A stretch of 64,000 nucleotides of DNA from assembly GCF_036880405.1 (NCBI RefSeq), contig NZ_JBAJJM010000007.1, forward strand, positions 62,001 through 126,000, written 5' to 3'. A model generated the notes under the pieces. It had not been told where the DNA came from. It was given only the letters and a program-made list of their open reading frames with translations, and searched no databases. The translations under genes and the position numbers were made by a program. How positions within the stretch are numbered: position 1 is the stretch's first letter; each line of letters starts with the position of its first letter. The DNA comes from Mannheimia indoligenes. GTDB taxonomy: Bacteria; Pseudomonadota; Gammaproteobacteria; Enterobacterales; Pasteurellaceae. Positions 1 through 8,532 of this stretch are shown here, one piece after another.

Positions 1-950
1 TCTAACCCTAACACCATATTGATGTCATATAATACGCAAACAATAGCTACTGCCGGAATAGTCAAGCCGATACTTGCTACCGCAGAACCTAGTGCAAGGT
101 TTATGCTGGTTTGTAAACGGTTGCGGCGTGCTGCTGTTAATGCGGCTAATCCTTCCGGTAATAATACCACTGCTGCAATAATTACCCCAACTAAAGCCAC
201 CGGAGCCCCTGCACCTAGCACCATTTGCTCAATAGATGGCGAGAGAGCCTTCGCTAGAAATACAACAATACCTAAGCAAATAATTAAAAATAATAAACTT
301 GTTAGTGCTACTTTCATTGAAGGTGGTTCTGCGTGATGCGATGGGTTGTCATCATCTTCAACTAAGAAATAATCACGGTGGCGAACCGTCTGAATTAAAA
401 TAAATGATGCATAAAGCACAATAGAGGCAATTGCGACAAAAATTAATTGAGATGAGCTATAAGTTGCACCTTCTGTACTTGTGGTAAAGTTCGGTAATAC
501 TAAAGTGATCACTAAAATAACAACTAAAGTTACTAATGCCGTGCTGGCTGATTTTTGACTGAAAAATTGCTCACGGTGCTTTAATCCACCAATTAATAAA
601 CAACCACCTAAAATACCGTTTAGAATGAGCATTATTGCCGCAAAAACGGTATCACGGGCTAAATAAGCAGTGTTATCTCCACCAGCAACCATCAATGATA
701 CAATAAGCGACACCTCAAGCACGGTAATGGCTAATGCAAGAATAATAGTACCAAAAGGCTCGCCTACTTTATGTGCTACAACCTCTGCGTGATGAACCGC
801 TGATAAAACACTCCCAATCAGAAAAGCACCTGCGACTAATTGCAAAACCAGGCTTTCTTTTATGCCGACAAAATAGATAATCCAAGCTGCAATAGGTAAT
901 AAAAGCGACCAAATAGGCAAAGGCTGATGACCTTTTTGTACTGTTGGCAT
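1..950 (-). CDS. chaA: Calcium/proton antiporter ChaA (3' end cut by window)
   Basis: Inner-membrane exchanger of the CaCA superfamily moving Ca2+ or Na+/K+ outward against protons. The reading frame starts at ATG 950 behind an AGGAGAA ribosome site and stays open to base 1, giving 316 codons; the C-terminus is missing. It is strongly hydrophobic. A first alpha-repeat carries the EPFGTIILALAITVLEVSLI segment (about residues 62-82), and near the cut end LPEGLAALTAARRNRLQTS with ASIGLTIP forms the second. A hydrophilic loop (VEDDDNPSHHAEPPS) separates the two halves, as expected for ChaA. It is divergent from glmU. Confidence 0.88.
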   Translation of the reverse strand, partial: MPTVQKGHQPLPIWSLLLPIAAWIIYFVGIKESLVLQLVAGAFLIGSVLSAVHHAEVVAHKVGEPFGTIILALAITVLEVSLIVSLMVAGGDNTAYLARDTVFAAIMLILNGILGGCLLIGGLKHREQFFSQKSASTALVTLVVILVITLVLPNFTTSTEGATYSSSQLIFVAIASIVLYASFILIQTVRHRDYFLVEDDDNPSHHAEPPSMKVALTSLLFLIICLGIVVFLAKALSPSIEQMVLGAGAPVALVGVIIAAVVLLPEGLAALTAARRNRLQTSINLALGSAVASIGLTIPAVAIVCVLYDINMVLGL

Positions 951-1228
951 AAATTCTCCTTAATATTAATTAGTTACGTACTCCATTTTGTCATTCTATC
1001 AAAAAGATTTTTAGTTGTAGAGAAATATAAGAAATAAGTAATACCTATTTATTCCACAATCCGCTAAAGCTTCTCTTAAAAAATCATAAAACTCAGCCCA
1101 AACGGAACTTTTTTACTCCAATAAATGAAATTATTGAATAAAAAGAGTAAAATATCGCAAAAATCACGCTTTGGCATATCATTTAAATATCTTGCTAAAG
1201 TAACACATTAATTAAATAAGGATCTTTT
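951..1228. promoter_or_regulatory. Divergent chaA-glmU intergenic region
   Basis: A 278-base AT-rich gap between divergently transcribed chaA and glmU that must hold both promoters. glmU has an AAGGA ribosome site just before its ATG. I see no strong palindrome, RNA fold or reading frame here. Confidence 0.5.
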
Positions 1229-2593
1229 ATGACTCAACTGAGCGTTGTAATTTTAGCAGCGGGTAAAGGCACTCGTATGTATTCAGATTTACCAAAAGTG
1301 TTGCACCCGGTTGCCGGTAAACCGATGGTAAAACACGTTATTGATACTGCAAAACAGTTGGATGCCAAACAAATTCATTTAATTTACGGACACGGTGCGG
1401 ATTTATTAAAAACACGCTTAAGTGAAGAGCCTGTAAACTGGGTATTCCAAGCCGAGCAATTAGGCACAGGGCACGCAATGCAACAAGCTGCCCCATTTTT
1501 TGCTGATGATGAAAATATTGTGATGCTCTATGGCGATGCTCCATTGATTACCAAAGCTACCTTAGAACGTTTAATTGCAGCTAAACCTGAAAACGGTATT
1601 GCACTATTAACTGTTGAATTGGAAAATCCGACCGGATACGGACGTATTATTCGTGAAAACGGCTCAGTAGTTGCTATTGTTGAACAAAAAGATGCAAACG
1701 AAGAACAACTTAAAGTGAAAGAAGTAAACACCGGTGTAATGGTAGCAAGTGGTGCAAGTTTCAAAAAATGGTTGAAAAACCTCAATAATAACAACGCACA
1801 GGGCGAATATTACATTACTGATGTGATCGCAATGGCAAACCAAGACGGCTTCAAAGTACAAGCGGTTCAAGCCACTGAATTTATGGAAGTAGAAGGAGCA
1901 AATAACCGTTTACAACTTGCCGCATTAGAACGCTTCTACCAAAAACGCGAGGCAGAAAAATTATTGCTTGCCGGTGTTACGATTATCGACCCGACTCGCT
2001 TTGATATTCGCGGTACAGTAACTCACGGTAAAGATGTCTCTATTGATGTGAATGTCATTTTAGAAGGCGAAATCAAACTAGGCAATAACGTGAAAATCGG
2101 TGCCGGCTGCGTACTGAAAAATTGTGAAATTGGCGATAATGTGGAAATCAAACCTTATTCTGTGCTTGAAGATTCAGTAGTAGGTGCGAAATCCGCTATC
2201 GGTCCATTCTCTCGCCTACGCCCGGGTGCGGAATTAGCGGAAGAAACCCATATCGGCAACTTCGTTGAAATCAAAAAAGCGACTATCGGCAAAGGTTCTA
2301 AAGTCAATCATTTAACCTATGTGGGTGATGCGGAAGTAGGTAAAGATTGTAATATCGGTGCCGGTGTAATCACCTGTAACTACGATGGAGCGAACAAATT
2401 CAAAACCATTATCGGTGATAATGTATTTGTTGGTTCAGACAGCCAATTAGTTGCACCTATTACCATTGCAAGCGGCTCAACCATCGGAGCCGGTGCAACA
2501 GTTACTAAAGATGTGGCTGAAAACGAGCTAGTGATTAGCCGTGTGCCACAACGCCATATTCAAGGCTGGCAACGCCCAACCAAAAAGAAATAA
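1229..2593 (+). CDS. glmU: Bifunctional GlmU: GlcNAc-1-P uridyltransferase / GlcN-1-P acetyltransferase
   Basis: Makes UDP-N-acetylglucosamine, precursor of peptidoglycan and lipid A, in the cytoplasm: it acetylates glucosamine-1-phosphate with acetyl-CoA and then transfers UMP. The N-terminal Rossmann-like uridyltransferase shows the LAAGKGTRM nucleotide loop at residues 9-17. From about residue 250 to 440 runs a left-handed beta-helix of hexapeptide repeats (IGAGCVLKNCEIGDNVEIKP and similar). At 454 residues it matches the usual 456. It is monocistronic here, with an uptake-signal core over the stop codon and a hairpin terminator behind it. Confidence 0.97.
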   Translation: MTQLSVVILAAGKGTRMYSDLPKVLHPVAGKPMVKHVIDTAKQLDAKQIHLIYGHGADLLKTRLSEEPVNWVFQAEQLGTGHAMQQAAPFFADDENIVMLYGDAPLITKATLERLIAAKPENGIALLTVELENPTGYGRIIRENGSVVAIVEQKDANEEQLKVKEVNTGVMVASGASFKKWLKNLNNNNAQGEYYITDVIAMANQDGFKVQAVQATEFMEVEGANNRLQLAALERFYQKREAEKLLLAGVTIIDPTRFDIRGTVTHGKDVSIDVNVILEGEIKLGNNVKIGAGCVLKNCEIGDNVEIKPYSVLEDSVVGAKSAIGPFSRLRPGAELAEETHIGNFVEIKKATIGKGSKVNHLTYVGDAEVGKDCNIGAGVITCNYDGANKFKTIIGDNVFVGSDSQLVAPITIASGSTIGAGATVTKDVAENELVISRVPQRHIQGWQRPTKKK

Positions 2594-2622
2594 CAAGCGG
2601 TCAAATTCTGCTGATTTTTTGC

Positions 2623-2652
2623 AAAAGCCTCTGTGAAAACAGAGGCTTTTTG
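2623..2652 (+). terminator. Intrinsic terminator of glmU
   Basis: Stem AAGCCTCTG/CAGAGGCTT with a TGAAAA loop followed by a T-run, 30 bases after the glmU stop. Confidence 0.85.
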
Positions 2653-2656
2653 TTAA

Positions 2657-3179
2657 TTAAAGCCCCCAGAAGTCAAATAACCAATCTCCACTCGGCTGTT
2701 TAATTGCGTGATGCATTTTTCTAACAACCTCTTCACTTTGTGGAGAGACGTAAACCGCTTGAAATTCAATCGTATTCGCGGCTAATTTTTTAATACGCTC
2801 AATGCGTAATACGTTTAAGCACCCTGATTTATGGTATGCCATATTATGCTGTGGCATACCTAAACCGTTAGGTTCCATACTATCAGGATCACTATATACT
2901 GCTAATTGCTTTGTCGGGGGTATTACACGCTATCAGAGCCACATATTTAGAAATTGCTGGTTTTGCTTGATTAAATAAAATTTTAGCATCTTGACTAGCT
3001 TTAGCTCTATTCACTGCACTATCAACCGAAGATTGAGCAGCAGAAGTTACAGCAGTACCGGAAAGTGCAGAGTTCACAGAACTCAATACTCCATTAACGC
3101 TGGAAAGTGTTTCAGTAACTACTTGACAACTACTTAAACCAAAACACATTAAAACGGAGAGATATAGCTTAGTTTTCAT
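2657..3179 (-). pseudogene. Frameshifted small lipoprotein gene
   Basis: Two reading frames on the same strand together make one plausible protein. The upstream part (ATG 3179, ends 2892) begins MKTKLYLSVLMCFGLSSCQV, a signal peptide with an LSSC lipobox, and continues as a Ser/Val/Ala-rich stretch. It stops shortly after ...IACNTPDK. The downstream frame is open through the same point and reads ...TPTKQLAVYSDPDSMEPNGLG to base 2657. Both join cleanly if one base is removed from the run of five G at 2916-2920. The joined product would be about 173 residues, lipid-anchored and of unknown function. A true frameshift and a sequencing error cannot be separated here. Confidence 0.7.
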
Positions 3180-3289
3180 TTAATAGCTCCTAAGGATATT
3201 TATTTGAAATTTCATACTTCTATATGAAGACTAAAATATAACATATTGCTGAAATTCATACAATTATAGGAACCATAAAGGTATGAGTT

Positions 3290-3523
3290 TTGGAAAAAAT
3301 TGCTATTGCATTTGGTAGAGCTATTCGCCAATTAAGAAAACAGAAAAATTTATCACAAGAAGAACTTGGATTTGAGGCGGATTTGCAACGCATTTATGTG
3401 AGTAAATTAGAGCTTGGACAACAACAACCTAGCATCACAACCATCTTTAAATTAGCTAAAGGACTAGGCTGTACATCAACAGAATTAATGGAAAGAACAG
3501 AACAACAGTTAAAGGAATTATAA
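3290..3523 (+). CDS. Small XRE-family HTH regulator
   Basis: A 77-residue protein made almost entirely of a helix-turn-helix domain (about residues 8-66). It contains LRKQKNLSQEELGFEADLQR and a second helix region ending KLELGQQQPSITTIFKLAKGL, typical of Cro/C1-type regulators. The start is a TTG at 3290: the ATG at 3283 is in another frame, and AAAGG sits eight bases before the TTG. It is a single gene, convergent with the toxin-antitoxin pair to its right. Stand-alone regulators of this size occur next to restriction systems and mobile DNA, but none is seen here, so the target is unknown. Confidence 0.75.
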   Translation: MEKIAIAFGRAIRQLRKQKNLSQEELGFEADLQRIYVSKLELGQQQPSITTIFKLAKGLGCTSTELMERTEQQLKEL

Positions 3524-3554
3524 AGCCCCTAAAGTATCTTACTTTAGAGGCTTT
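3522..3554. terminator. Shared hairpin between convergent genes
   Basis: A stem of AAAGCC and CTAAAGT blocks pairing with ACTTTAG and GGCTTT overlaps the stop of the HTH gene and lies six bases past the toxin stop. It lacks a clean T-run on either strand, so its strength is uncertain. Confidence 0.5.
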
Positions 3555-3559
3555 AAATA

Positions 3560-3847
3560 TTAAGATAAACGCATTGATGCTTTTTGATAAACATCATTAC
3601 GCTCTCGTTTTCCGACAGCTATCACTTTCACTACGACCCTATCATCAATAACTTGATAGACTAAGCGATAACCTGAATTACGTAACTTGATTTTATAACA
3701 ATCCTTCATTCCTCGTAATTTTGCACTTTCCACACGAGGATTTTCAGCTCTCTCTTTCAGTTTTTCCACAAACTGCTTTCTTAATGCTAAATCTAATTTA
3801 CGGAACTCTTTTTCCGAAGATTTAATAAATTCAATCGTATATTTCAT
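3560..3847 (-). CDS. RelE/StbE-family toxin
   Basis: A 95-residue basic protein with the RelE/ParE fold signature. EFIKSSEKEFRKLD lies at the N-terminus, a central basic stretch reads KLRGMKDCYKIKLRNSGYRLVYQV, and the C-terminus is VVVKVIAVGKRERNDVYQ. Members of this family are ribosome-dependent mRNA interferases or gyrase poisons; the YRLVYQV segment and Arg/Lys content favour the RelE/StbE mRNA-cleaving branch (inference). Its ATG overlaps the last codon and stop of the antitoxin gene, so the two are translationally coupled. It is the second gene of a two-gene operon, antitoxin first. Confidence 0.85.
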   Translation of the reverse strand: MKYTIEFIKSSEKEFRKLDLALRKQFVEKLKERAENPRVESAKLRGMKDCYKIKLRNSGYRLVYQVIDDRVVVKVIAVGKRERNDVYQKASMRLS

Positions 3848-4098
3848 TTCAATAAATCTGCTAATTCAATCTCATAACTTTCTTCAAATTGTCGTTCTTC
3901 AACAATTTTAGCAAGCTCTGCATCATCAGCTAATTCCATTAAATATTCATAGATATGTGGTGGAACACAATAAAAAGCGGGTTCATTACGATTGAGGATT
4001 GCAATAGGTTCGCCTGCAGCAGCTCTCATTGTTGCCATCGGGTTTGTTTTCAGCTCAGTAATACTTGCAACTGTATTTGTTAATATAATATTAGGCAT
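3844..4098 (-). CDS. Phd/YefM (StbD)-type antitoxin
   Basis: An 84-residue acidic protein that should bind and neutralise the downstream RelE-like toxin and repress the operon. The N-terminal half has the Phd/YefM DNA-binding pattern (ASITELKTNPMATMRAAAGEPIAILNRNEPAFYCVPP), and the C-terminal tail is acidic (DDAELAKIVEERQFEESYEIELADLLK), the usual toxin-wrapping region. A good ribosome site (GGAG) precedes the ATG. The next gene overlaps by four bases. Confidence 0.87.
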   Translation of the reverse strand: MPNIILTNTVASITELKTNPMATMRAAAGEPIAILNRNEPAFYCVPPHIYEYLMELADDAELAKIVEERQFEESYEIELADLLK

Positions 4099-4123
4099 AA
4101 ATAAAACTCCTTATTTAGAGCTA

Positions 4124-4152
4124 TTTATCGCTCCTTTTATCGGTTTTGTCAA
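4124..4152 (-). promoter_or_regulatory. Promoter of the toxin-antitoxin operon
   Basis: On the minus strand a perfect TTGACA (4152-4147) is followed after 17 bases by GATAAA (4129-4124), about 25 bases before the antitoxin ATG. The leader holds two TAAATA repeats that could be antitoxin contacts. Confidence 0.6.
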
Positions 4153-4164
4153 GATAATATAAAC

Positions 4165-4206
4165 AAAAAAGCCTCACTAAAATCATAGATTAGTAAGGCT
4201 TTTTTC
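4165..4206 (-). terminator. Intrinsic terminator of guaA
   Basis: Twelve bases past the guaA stop, AAAAAAGCCT pairs with AGGCTTTTTT around an inner TTAGT/ACTAA stem. It is symmetrical, so it may stop transcription in both directions. Confidence 0.85.
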
Positions 4207-4218
4207 AGATTTGAAAAT

Positions 4219-5790
4219 CTACTCCCACTCAATCGTTGCGGGTGGTTTACCTGAAACGTCATACACTACGCGGGAAATGCCGTTCACTTCGTTGATGATA
4301 CGGTTGGAGATTTTACCTAATAAATCATAAGGCAAGTGAGCCCAATGTGCGGTCATAAAGTCGATGGTTTCAACAGCTCGTAAGCTCACAACCCAGTCGT
4401 ATTTACGTCCATCCCCCATTACTCCGACCGATTTCACCGGCAGGAATACAGTAAAGGCTTGGCTAACTTTGTAATACCAGCCTGAGTTGTATAACTCTTC
4501 GATAAAAATAGCATCGGCTTTACGCAGTAAATCACAGTACTCTTTCTTGATTTCACCAAGTACACGCACGCCTAAGCCCGGTCCTGGGAATGGGTGGCGG
4601 TTCAGCATTTCAGCCGGTAAGCCGAGTGCCAAGCCGATTTTACGTACTTCATCTTTAAATAATTCACGCAATGGTTCAACTAAACCCAGTTTCATATAAT
4701 CCGGCAAACCGCCCACATTGTGGTGCGATTTAATCACGTGTGCTTTACCTGTTTTACTTGCGGCGGATTCGATTACATCAGGGTAGATTGTGCCTTGTGC
4801 TAACCATTTTACTGAGGTTAATTTTTTCGATTCATCATCGAACACGTCCACGAAAACTTTACCGATCGTTTTACGTTTTGCTTCCGGTTCGTCAATACCT
4901 TTTAACGCATCTAAGAAGCGATCTTCTGCATTTACTCGCACAATGTTTAAACCAAATTTATCGCCGAACATTTCCATTACTTGATCGCCTTCGTTTAAAC
5001 GGAGCAAGCCGTTATCCACGAATACGCAGTGTAAGTTTTTGCCGATAGCACGGTGTAATAATAATGCCGTTACAGACGAATCTACTCCACCTGATAAACC
5101 TAAAATTACCTCATCATCGCCCACTTGCTCTTTAATACGAGCAACGGCATCTTCGATAATGTTTTCCGGTGTCCAGTTACGCTCACAGCCACAAATGCCT
5201 ACCACAAAGTTGGTTAGAAGTTCTAAACCACTTTTTGTGTGTGTTACTTCAGGGTGGAACTGCACGCCATAGAAACGGCGACTTTCGTCCGACATTGCCG
5301 CAATCGGGCAAGTTGGTGTGACACCAATTACTTGGAAACCTGCAGGTAAACGCGTTACTTTATCACCGTGGCTCATCCAAACATCTAATTTTGGCTCACT
5401 AGCGGTTAAATCATCGTTTAATTTTGCAAATAGGTTATCGGTTGCTTGTAATGCCACAGATGCATAACCAAACTCACGGTGATCGGAGGTTTCGGTTAAG
5501 CCACCTAATTGCATCGCCATCGTCTGCATTCCGTAGCATATACCAAGCACAGGCACACCTGCATTGAATACATATTCAGGGGCACGAGGGCTGTTTTCTT
5601 CAGTGGTACTCTCAGGTCCTCCTGAAAGAATAATCCCCGTTGGATTAAATTCACGGATCTGTTCTTCCGTTACGTCCCAAGCCCAAAGCTCGCAGTACAC
5701 GCCAATTTCACGCACACGACGGGCGATCAGTTGGGTATATTGTGAACCGAAGTCGAGGATTAAGATTTTATGGTGGTGGATATTTGTCAT
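4219..5790 (-). CDS. guaA: GMP synthase (glutamine-hydrolysing)
   Basis: Converts XMP to GMP with ATP and glutamine, the last step of guanine nucleotide synthesis. A class I glutamine amidotransferase domain covers residues 1-200, with nucleophile Cys85 in GICYGMQ and the catalytic pair His179/Glu181 in QFHPE. The ATP-pyrophosphatase P-loop SGGVDSS is at 233-239, and the C-terminal dimerisation domain ends KPPATIEWE. At 523 residues it is near the usual 525. Unlike the enterobacterial guaBA operon, guaB here lies 1 kb upstream with two other genes between them. Confidence 0.97.
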   Translation of the reverse strand: MTNIHHHKILILDFGSQYTQLIARRVREIGVYCELWAWDVTEEQIREFNPTGIILSGGPESTTEENSPRAPEYVFNAGVPVLGICYGMQTMAMQLGGLTETSDHREFGYASVALQATDNLFAKLNDDLTASEPKLDVWMSHGDKVTRLPAGFQVIGVTPTCPIAAMSDESRRFYGVQFHPEVTHTKSGLELLTNFVVGICGCERNWTPENIIEDAVARIKEQVGDDEVILGLSGGVDSSVTALLLHRAIGKNLHCVFVDNGLLRLNEGDQVMEMFGDKFGLNIVRVNAEDRFLDALKGIDEPEAKRKTIGKVFVDVFDDESKKLTSVKWLAQGTIYPDVIESAASKTGKAHVIKSHHNVGGLPDYMKLGLVEPLRELFKDEVRKIGLALGLPAEMLNRHPFPGPGLGVRVLGEIKKEYCDLLRKADAIFIEELYNSGWYYKVSQAFTVFLPVKSVGVMGDGRKYDWVVSLRAVETIDFMTAHWAHLPYDLLGKISNRIINEVNGISRVVYDVSGKPPATIEWE

Positions 5791-5830
5791 TTGAATTTCT
5801 CTTTACTTAATTAAATTTTTGCTTAATCCG

Positions 5831-5852
5831 TAGGGGCAACTTGTTGCCCCTA
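5831..5852. repeat. Intergenic palindrome (TAGGGGCAA hairpin)
   Basis: TAGGGGCAA, a CTTG loop and TTGCCCCTA form a perfect nine-base stem between guaA and the next gene. It resembles the longer palindrome at 6806-6835 in its outer bases (TAGGGGC...GCCCCTA), so both may belong to one REP-like family. Confidence 0.6.
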
Positions 5853-5880
5853 GCTATTCGATATCGTTTGTTGCTTTTCT

Positions 5881-6060
5881 TTACATCAATCCCATTTTTT
5901 CACGGAATGCTTTGGTCAATGTTTGGTATTGCACCAACACATCAATCGCATTTGAACTATAACCGATTTCTTTTAATAAAGTTTCTAATTCGGATTGGCT
6001 TAATTGAGCCAAAGCATTTTCAGCAGGCAATAATGCCTCATTTAATTCTGCTGCGTTCAT
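5881..6060 (-). CDS. Conserved-looking 59-residue small protein
   Basis: A short frame upstream of guaA with an AAGGA ribosome site eight bases before its ATG. The product begins MNAAELNEALLPAENALAQL and ends AFREKMGLM. It is Leu/Ala/Glu-rich, predicted mainly helical, with no membrane segment, signal peptide or Cys. I do not recognise the family. Gene-like codon use, a good ribosome site and its place between two genes on the same strand support it being real. It may be cotranscribed with the HAD gene and guaA. Confidence 0.6.
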   Translation of the reverse strand: MNAAELNEALLPAENALAQLSQSELETLLKEIGYSSNAIDVLVQYQTLTKAFREKMGLM

Positions 6061-6099
6061 TATTTTTCCTTTTGGTTAGTAGTCAAGCGGTTAATTATC

Positions 6100-6759
6100 T
6101 CAAATTTTTTGCAAAATGCCCAAAATCTCATTCATATCCTTCCCCATATAATCCGCTAAACTTTGGTCGATCAGCATTCGTTTTTCTTCATAGCCAACTA
6201 CGGTTAAGCCTGCGGTTTTAGCAGATTTCATTCCGTAGTAGGAATCTTCAATCGCTACCGCATTTTCAGGCTGCACACCTAATTTTTCGCAGGTGTAGCG
6301 GTAAATAGTTGGATCTGGTTTGCTGTGTTCAAATTGTTCGCCGCTGACGATAAAATCAAATTCATCTTTAATGCCGCATACGGTCAAAATATTGTCAATA
6401 TGCGATTTTGCTGATGAAGACGCCACCGCTAATTTGATATTGTTTTGCTTGGCGAAATCAATGATCTTTTGAATATCGGCTCGGAAAATGGTGCGGAAAT
6501 CGACCGTACTAAATAAATTTTGGAAAAAGGCATAGTAGCGGCTGCGAATTTCTTCAATCGGCAAGCTGGATTCACTTAATTTTTGCACAATTACCGGAAT
6601 TTCTTTTAAACATTTCCCTACGACTTCGGATTGCTGCTCCAAGGTAATCGGGCGGTTGTGTTCTTTAAGATCTTCGATAAACTGCTTTTGCAGTGAAAAC
6701 TCAAGATATTCGGTATCGACAATCACGCCGTCCATATCAAAAATGATAGCTTGGAGCAT
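6100..6759 (-). CDS. HAD-superfamily phosphatase / phosphoglucomutase-like hydrolase
   Basis: A 219-residue cytoplasmic haloacid dehalogenase-fold enzyme. Motif I is DMDGVIVDT at residues 8-16, so Asp8 is the nucleophile and Asp10 the acid/base. Motif II is VASSS, and motif IV is the acidic VAIEDSYYGMKSAKTAGL. The cap domain between motifs I and II is the helical type of the beta-phosphoglucomutase/YcjU/YniC branch, so sugar phosphates are the likely substrates. The exact one cannot be told from sequence. It lies between guaB and guaA on the same strand, with uptake-signal copies in the gaps. Confidence 0.82.
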   Translation of the reverse strand: MLQAIIFDMDGVIVDTEYLEFSLQKQFIEDLKEHNRPITLEQQSEVVGKCLKEIPVIVQKLSESSLPIEEIRSRYYAFFQNLFSTVDFRTIFRADIQKIIDFAKQNNIKLAVASSSAKSHIDNILTVCGIKDEFDFIVSGEQFEHSKPDPTIYRYTCEKLGVQPENAVAIEDSYYGMKSAKTAGLTVVGYEEKRMLIDQSLADYMGKDMNEILGILQKI

Positions 6760-6805
6760 AGAGCCTCTCTTTACAAGCGGTTAATTTTTCGCAAAATATT
6801 ACAAT

Positions 6806-6835
6806 TGTAGGGGCGAATAATGATTCGCCCCTACA
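6806..6835. repeat. Intergenic palindrome after guaB
   Basis: TGTAGGGGCGAAT pairs perfectly with ATTCGCCCCTACA around AATG, a 13-base stem three bases past the guaB stop. It has no T-run, so it is either a weak guaB terminator or a REP-like element related to 5831-5852. Confidence 0.65.
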
Positions 6836-6838
6836 CCA

Positions 6839-8302
6839 TTAGCCCATACGGTAGTTTGGAGCTTCTTTGGTAATTGTCACATCGTGAACGTGTGATTCTT
6901 TAATACCTGCACCGCTGATGCGTACAAATTGAGCTTTAGTACGTAATTCTTCAATCGTCGCACAGCCGGTTAAGCCCATGCAAGAACGTAATCCACCCAT
7001 TTGTTGGTGGATAATTTCTTTTAATAAGCCTTTGTATGGAATACGGCCTTCAATGCCTTCCGGCACTAATTTATCTGCTGCATTATCTGATTGGAAATAA
7101 CGGTCGCTTGAGCCTTTGCTCATTGCCCCTAAAGAGCCCATTCCACGGTAAGACTTGAATGCTCTGCCTTGGTAAAGTTCGATTTCGCCCGGTGCTTCTT
7201 CCGTACCGGCGAACATAGAGCCAACCATAACACAGCTTGCACCGGCTGCAATCGCTTTAGAAATATCGCCTGAGTAACGAATACCACCGTCTGCAATTAC
7301 AGGAATTCCACGCTCTTTTAATGCAGCTGCCGCATCGGCAATCGCAGTAATTTGTGGCACGCCCACGCCTGTTACGATACGAGTAGTACAAATTGAACCC
7401 GGACCAATCCCCACTTTCACTGCACTTGCACCGGCATCCGCTAACGCAATTGCTCCTTCAGCCGTTGCTACGTTACCTGCCACAATCGGGAGATCTGGAT
7501 ATTTTGCACGGGTTTCTCGCACACGTTGTAAAACACCTTCTGAATGACCGTGTGAAGAGTCAATTAACAACACATCTACACCTGCTTTCACTAAGGCATC
7601 AATACGCTCTTCATTGCCTGGGCCGGCACCGACTGCTGCCCCAACACGCAAACGTCCTAATTCGTCTTTACACGCATTCGGTTTGCTTTCGGCTTTTTGG
7701 TAATCTTTTAAGGTGATCATCCCTTTTAATTTGAAGTCATCACTCACCACTAATACTTTTTCAACACGGTGTTCGTGCATTAAATGAAAAATTTCATCAC
7801 GGCTTGCACCTTCTTTTACCGTAACTAAACGCTCTTTTGGCGTCATAAATTCACGCACGGTTTTGCTTAAATCGCTCACAAAGCGAGTATCACGCCCGGT
7901 GATAATTCCCACTAAATTTTGGTTTTCATCCACCACAGGATAGCCTGCAAAACCGTTTTGTTTCACGATATTCGCTAATTCAGCAAGAGTAATATCAGGT
8001 GAAACGGTTACCGGCTCAGAGACGATACCGCTTTCAAATTTTTTCACTTTACGCACTCGATCAGCCTGGCGTTCAATCGACATATTTTTATGAATAAAAC
8101 CAATGCCGCCTTCTTGGGCTAACGAGATCGCTAATTTGGTTTCGGTTACTGTATCCATCGCAGCAGATAACATTGGAATGTTTAAGCGAATGGTTTTAGT
8201 TAATTGAGTTGAAAGATCGGCTGTGTTTGGAAGCACTGTGGAGTGTGCTGGGACGAGAAGAACATCATCAAAAGTGAGTGCTTCTTGTTTGATACGTAAC
8301 AT
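6839..8302 (-). CDS. guaB: Inosine-5'-monophosphate dehydrogenase
   Basis: Oxidises IMP to XMP with NAD+, the committed step to guanine nucleotides, upstream of GuaA. The TIM barrel begins EALTFDDVLLVPAHS and is interrupted by two CBS domains (about residues 95-200). The catalytic loop GPGSICTTRIVTG supplies the active-site Cys near residue 305, and the flap contains MGSLGAMSKGSSDRYFQ. The length, 487 residues, matches the bacterial enzyme. The ATG follows an AAGGAAT ribosome site. Confidence 0.97.
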   Translation of the reverse strand: MLRIKQEALTFDDVLLVPAHSTVLPNTADLSTQLTKTIRLNIPMLSAAMDTVTETKLAISLAQEGGIGFIHKNMSIERQADRVRKVKKFESGIVSEPVTVSPDITLAELANIVKQNGFAGYPVVDENQNLVGIITGRDTRFVSDLSKTVREFMTPKERLVTVKEGASRDEIFHLMHEHRVEKVLVVSDDFKLKGMITLKDYQKAESKPNACKDELGRLRVGAAVGAGPGNEERIDALVKAGVDVLLIDSSHGHSEGVLQRVRETRAKYPDLPIVAGNVATAEGAIALADAGASAVKVGIGPGSICTTRIVTGVGVPQITAIADAAAALKERGIPVIADGGIRYSGDISKAIAAGASCVMVGSMFAGTEEAPGEIELYQGRAFKSYRGMGSLGAMSKGSSDRYFQSDNAADKLVPEGIEGRIPYKGLLKEIIHQQMGGLRSCMGLTGCATIEELRTKAQFVRISGAGIKESHVHDVTITKEAPNYRMG

Positions 8303-8431
8303 TGCAATAATTCCTTAAAAAGTGATTAAAATGAAAAAACTGTATTGGAAAATTGCGAGCGGATTATACAGATAAAAATGTAAGTTGTAAACTTTCTAGG
8401 CAAACGTTTTCGTTATTTGTAAATAAAATAA

Positions 8432-8489
8432 ACAAGCGGTTAGATTTCTCTTATTTTTTGCAAAAAAATGAGGAAATCTAACCGCTTGT
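8432..8489. terminator. Paired uptake-signal hairpin after the efflux operon
   Basis: ACAAGCGGTTAGATTTC pairs perfectly over 17 bases with GAAATCTAACCGCTTGT; the loop holds TTTGCAAAA. Its place just after the acrB-like stop suggests the inverted uptake signals act as its terminator. Confidence 0.65.
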
Positions 8490-8532
8490 AACCAAAAGGA
8501 CATATTGCTACGTCCTTCCTTTGTATTAAGTT

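Noticed and set aside
19..336. 105-codon plus-strand frame
   Set aside because: It is antisense to chaA, whose membrane-protein sequence on the minus strand is clearly the real one.
2916..2920. G5 tract as a proven contingency (phase-variable) locus
   Set aside because: Five bases is too short for the slippage rates of known phase-variable tracts; a plain mutation or sequencing error is as likely.
5841..6221. 126-codon plus-strand frame between guaA and the HAD gene
   Set aside because: It is opposite the 59-residue gene and the end of the HAD gene, and has no ribosome site.
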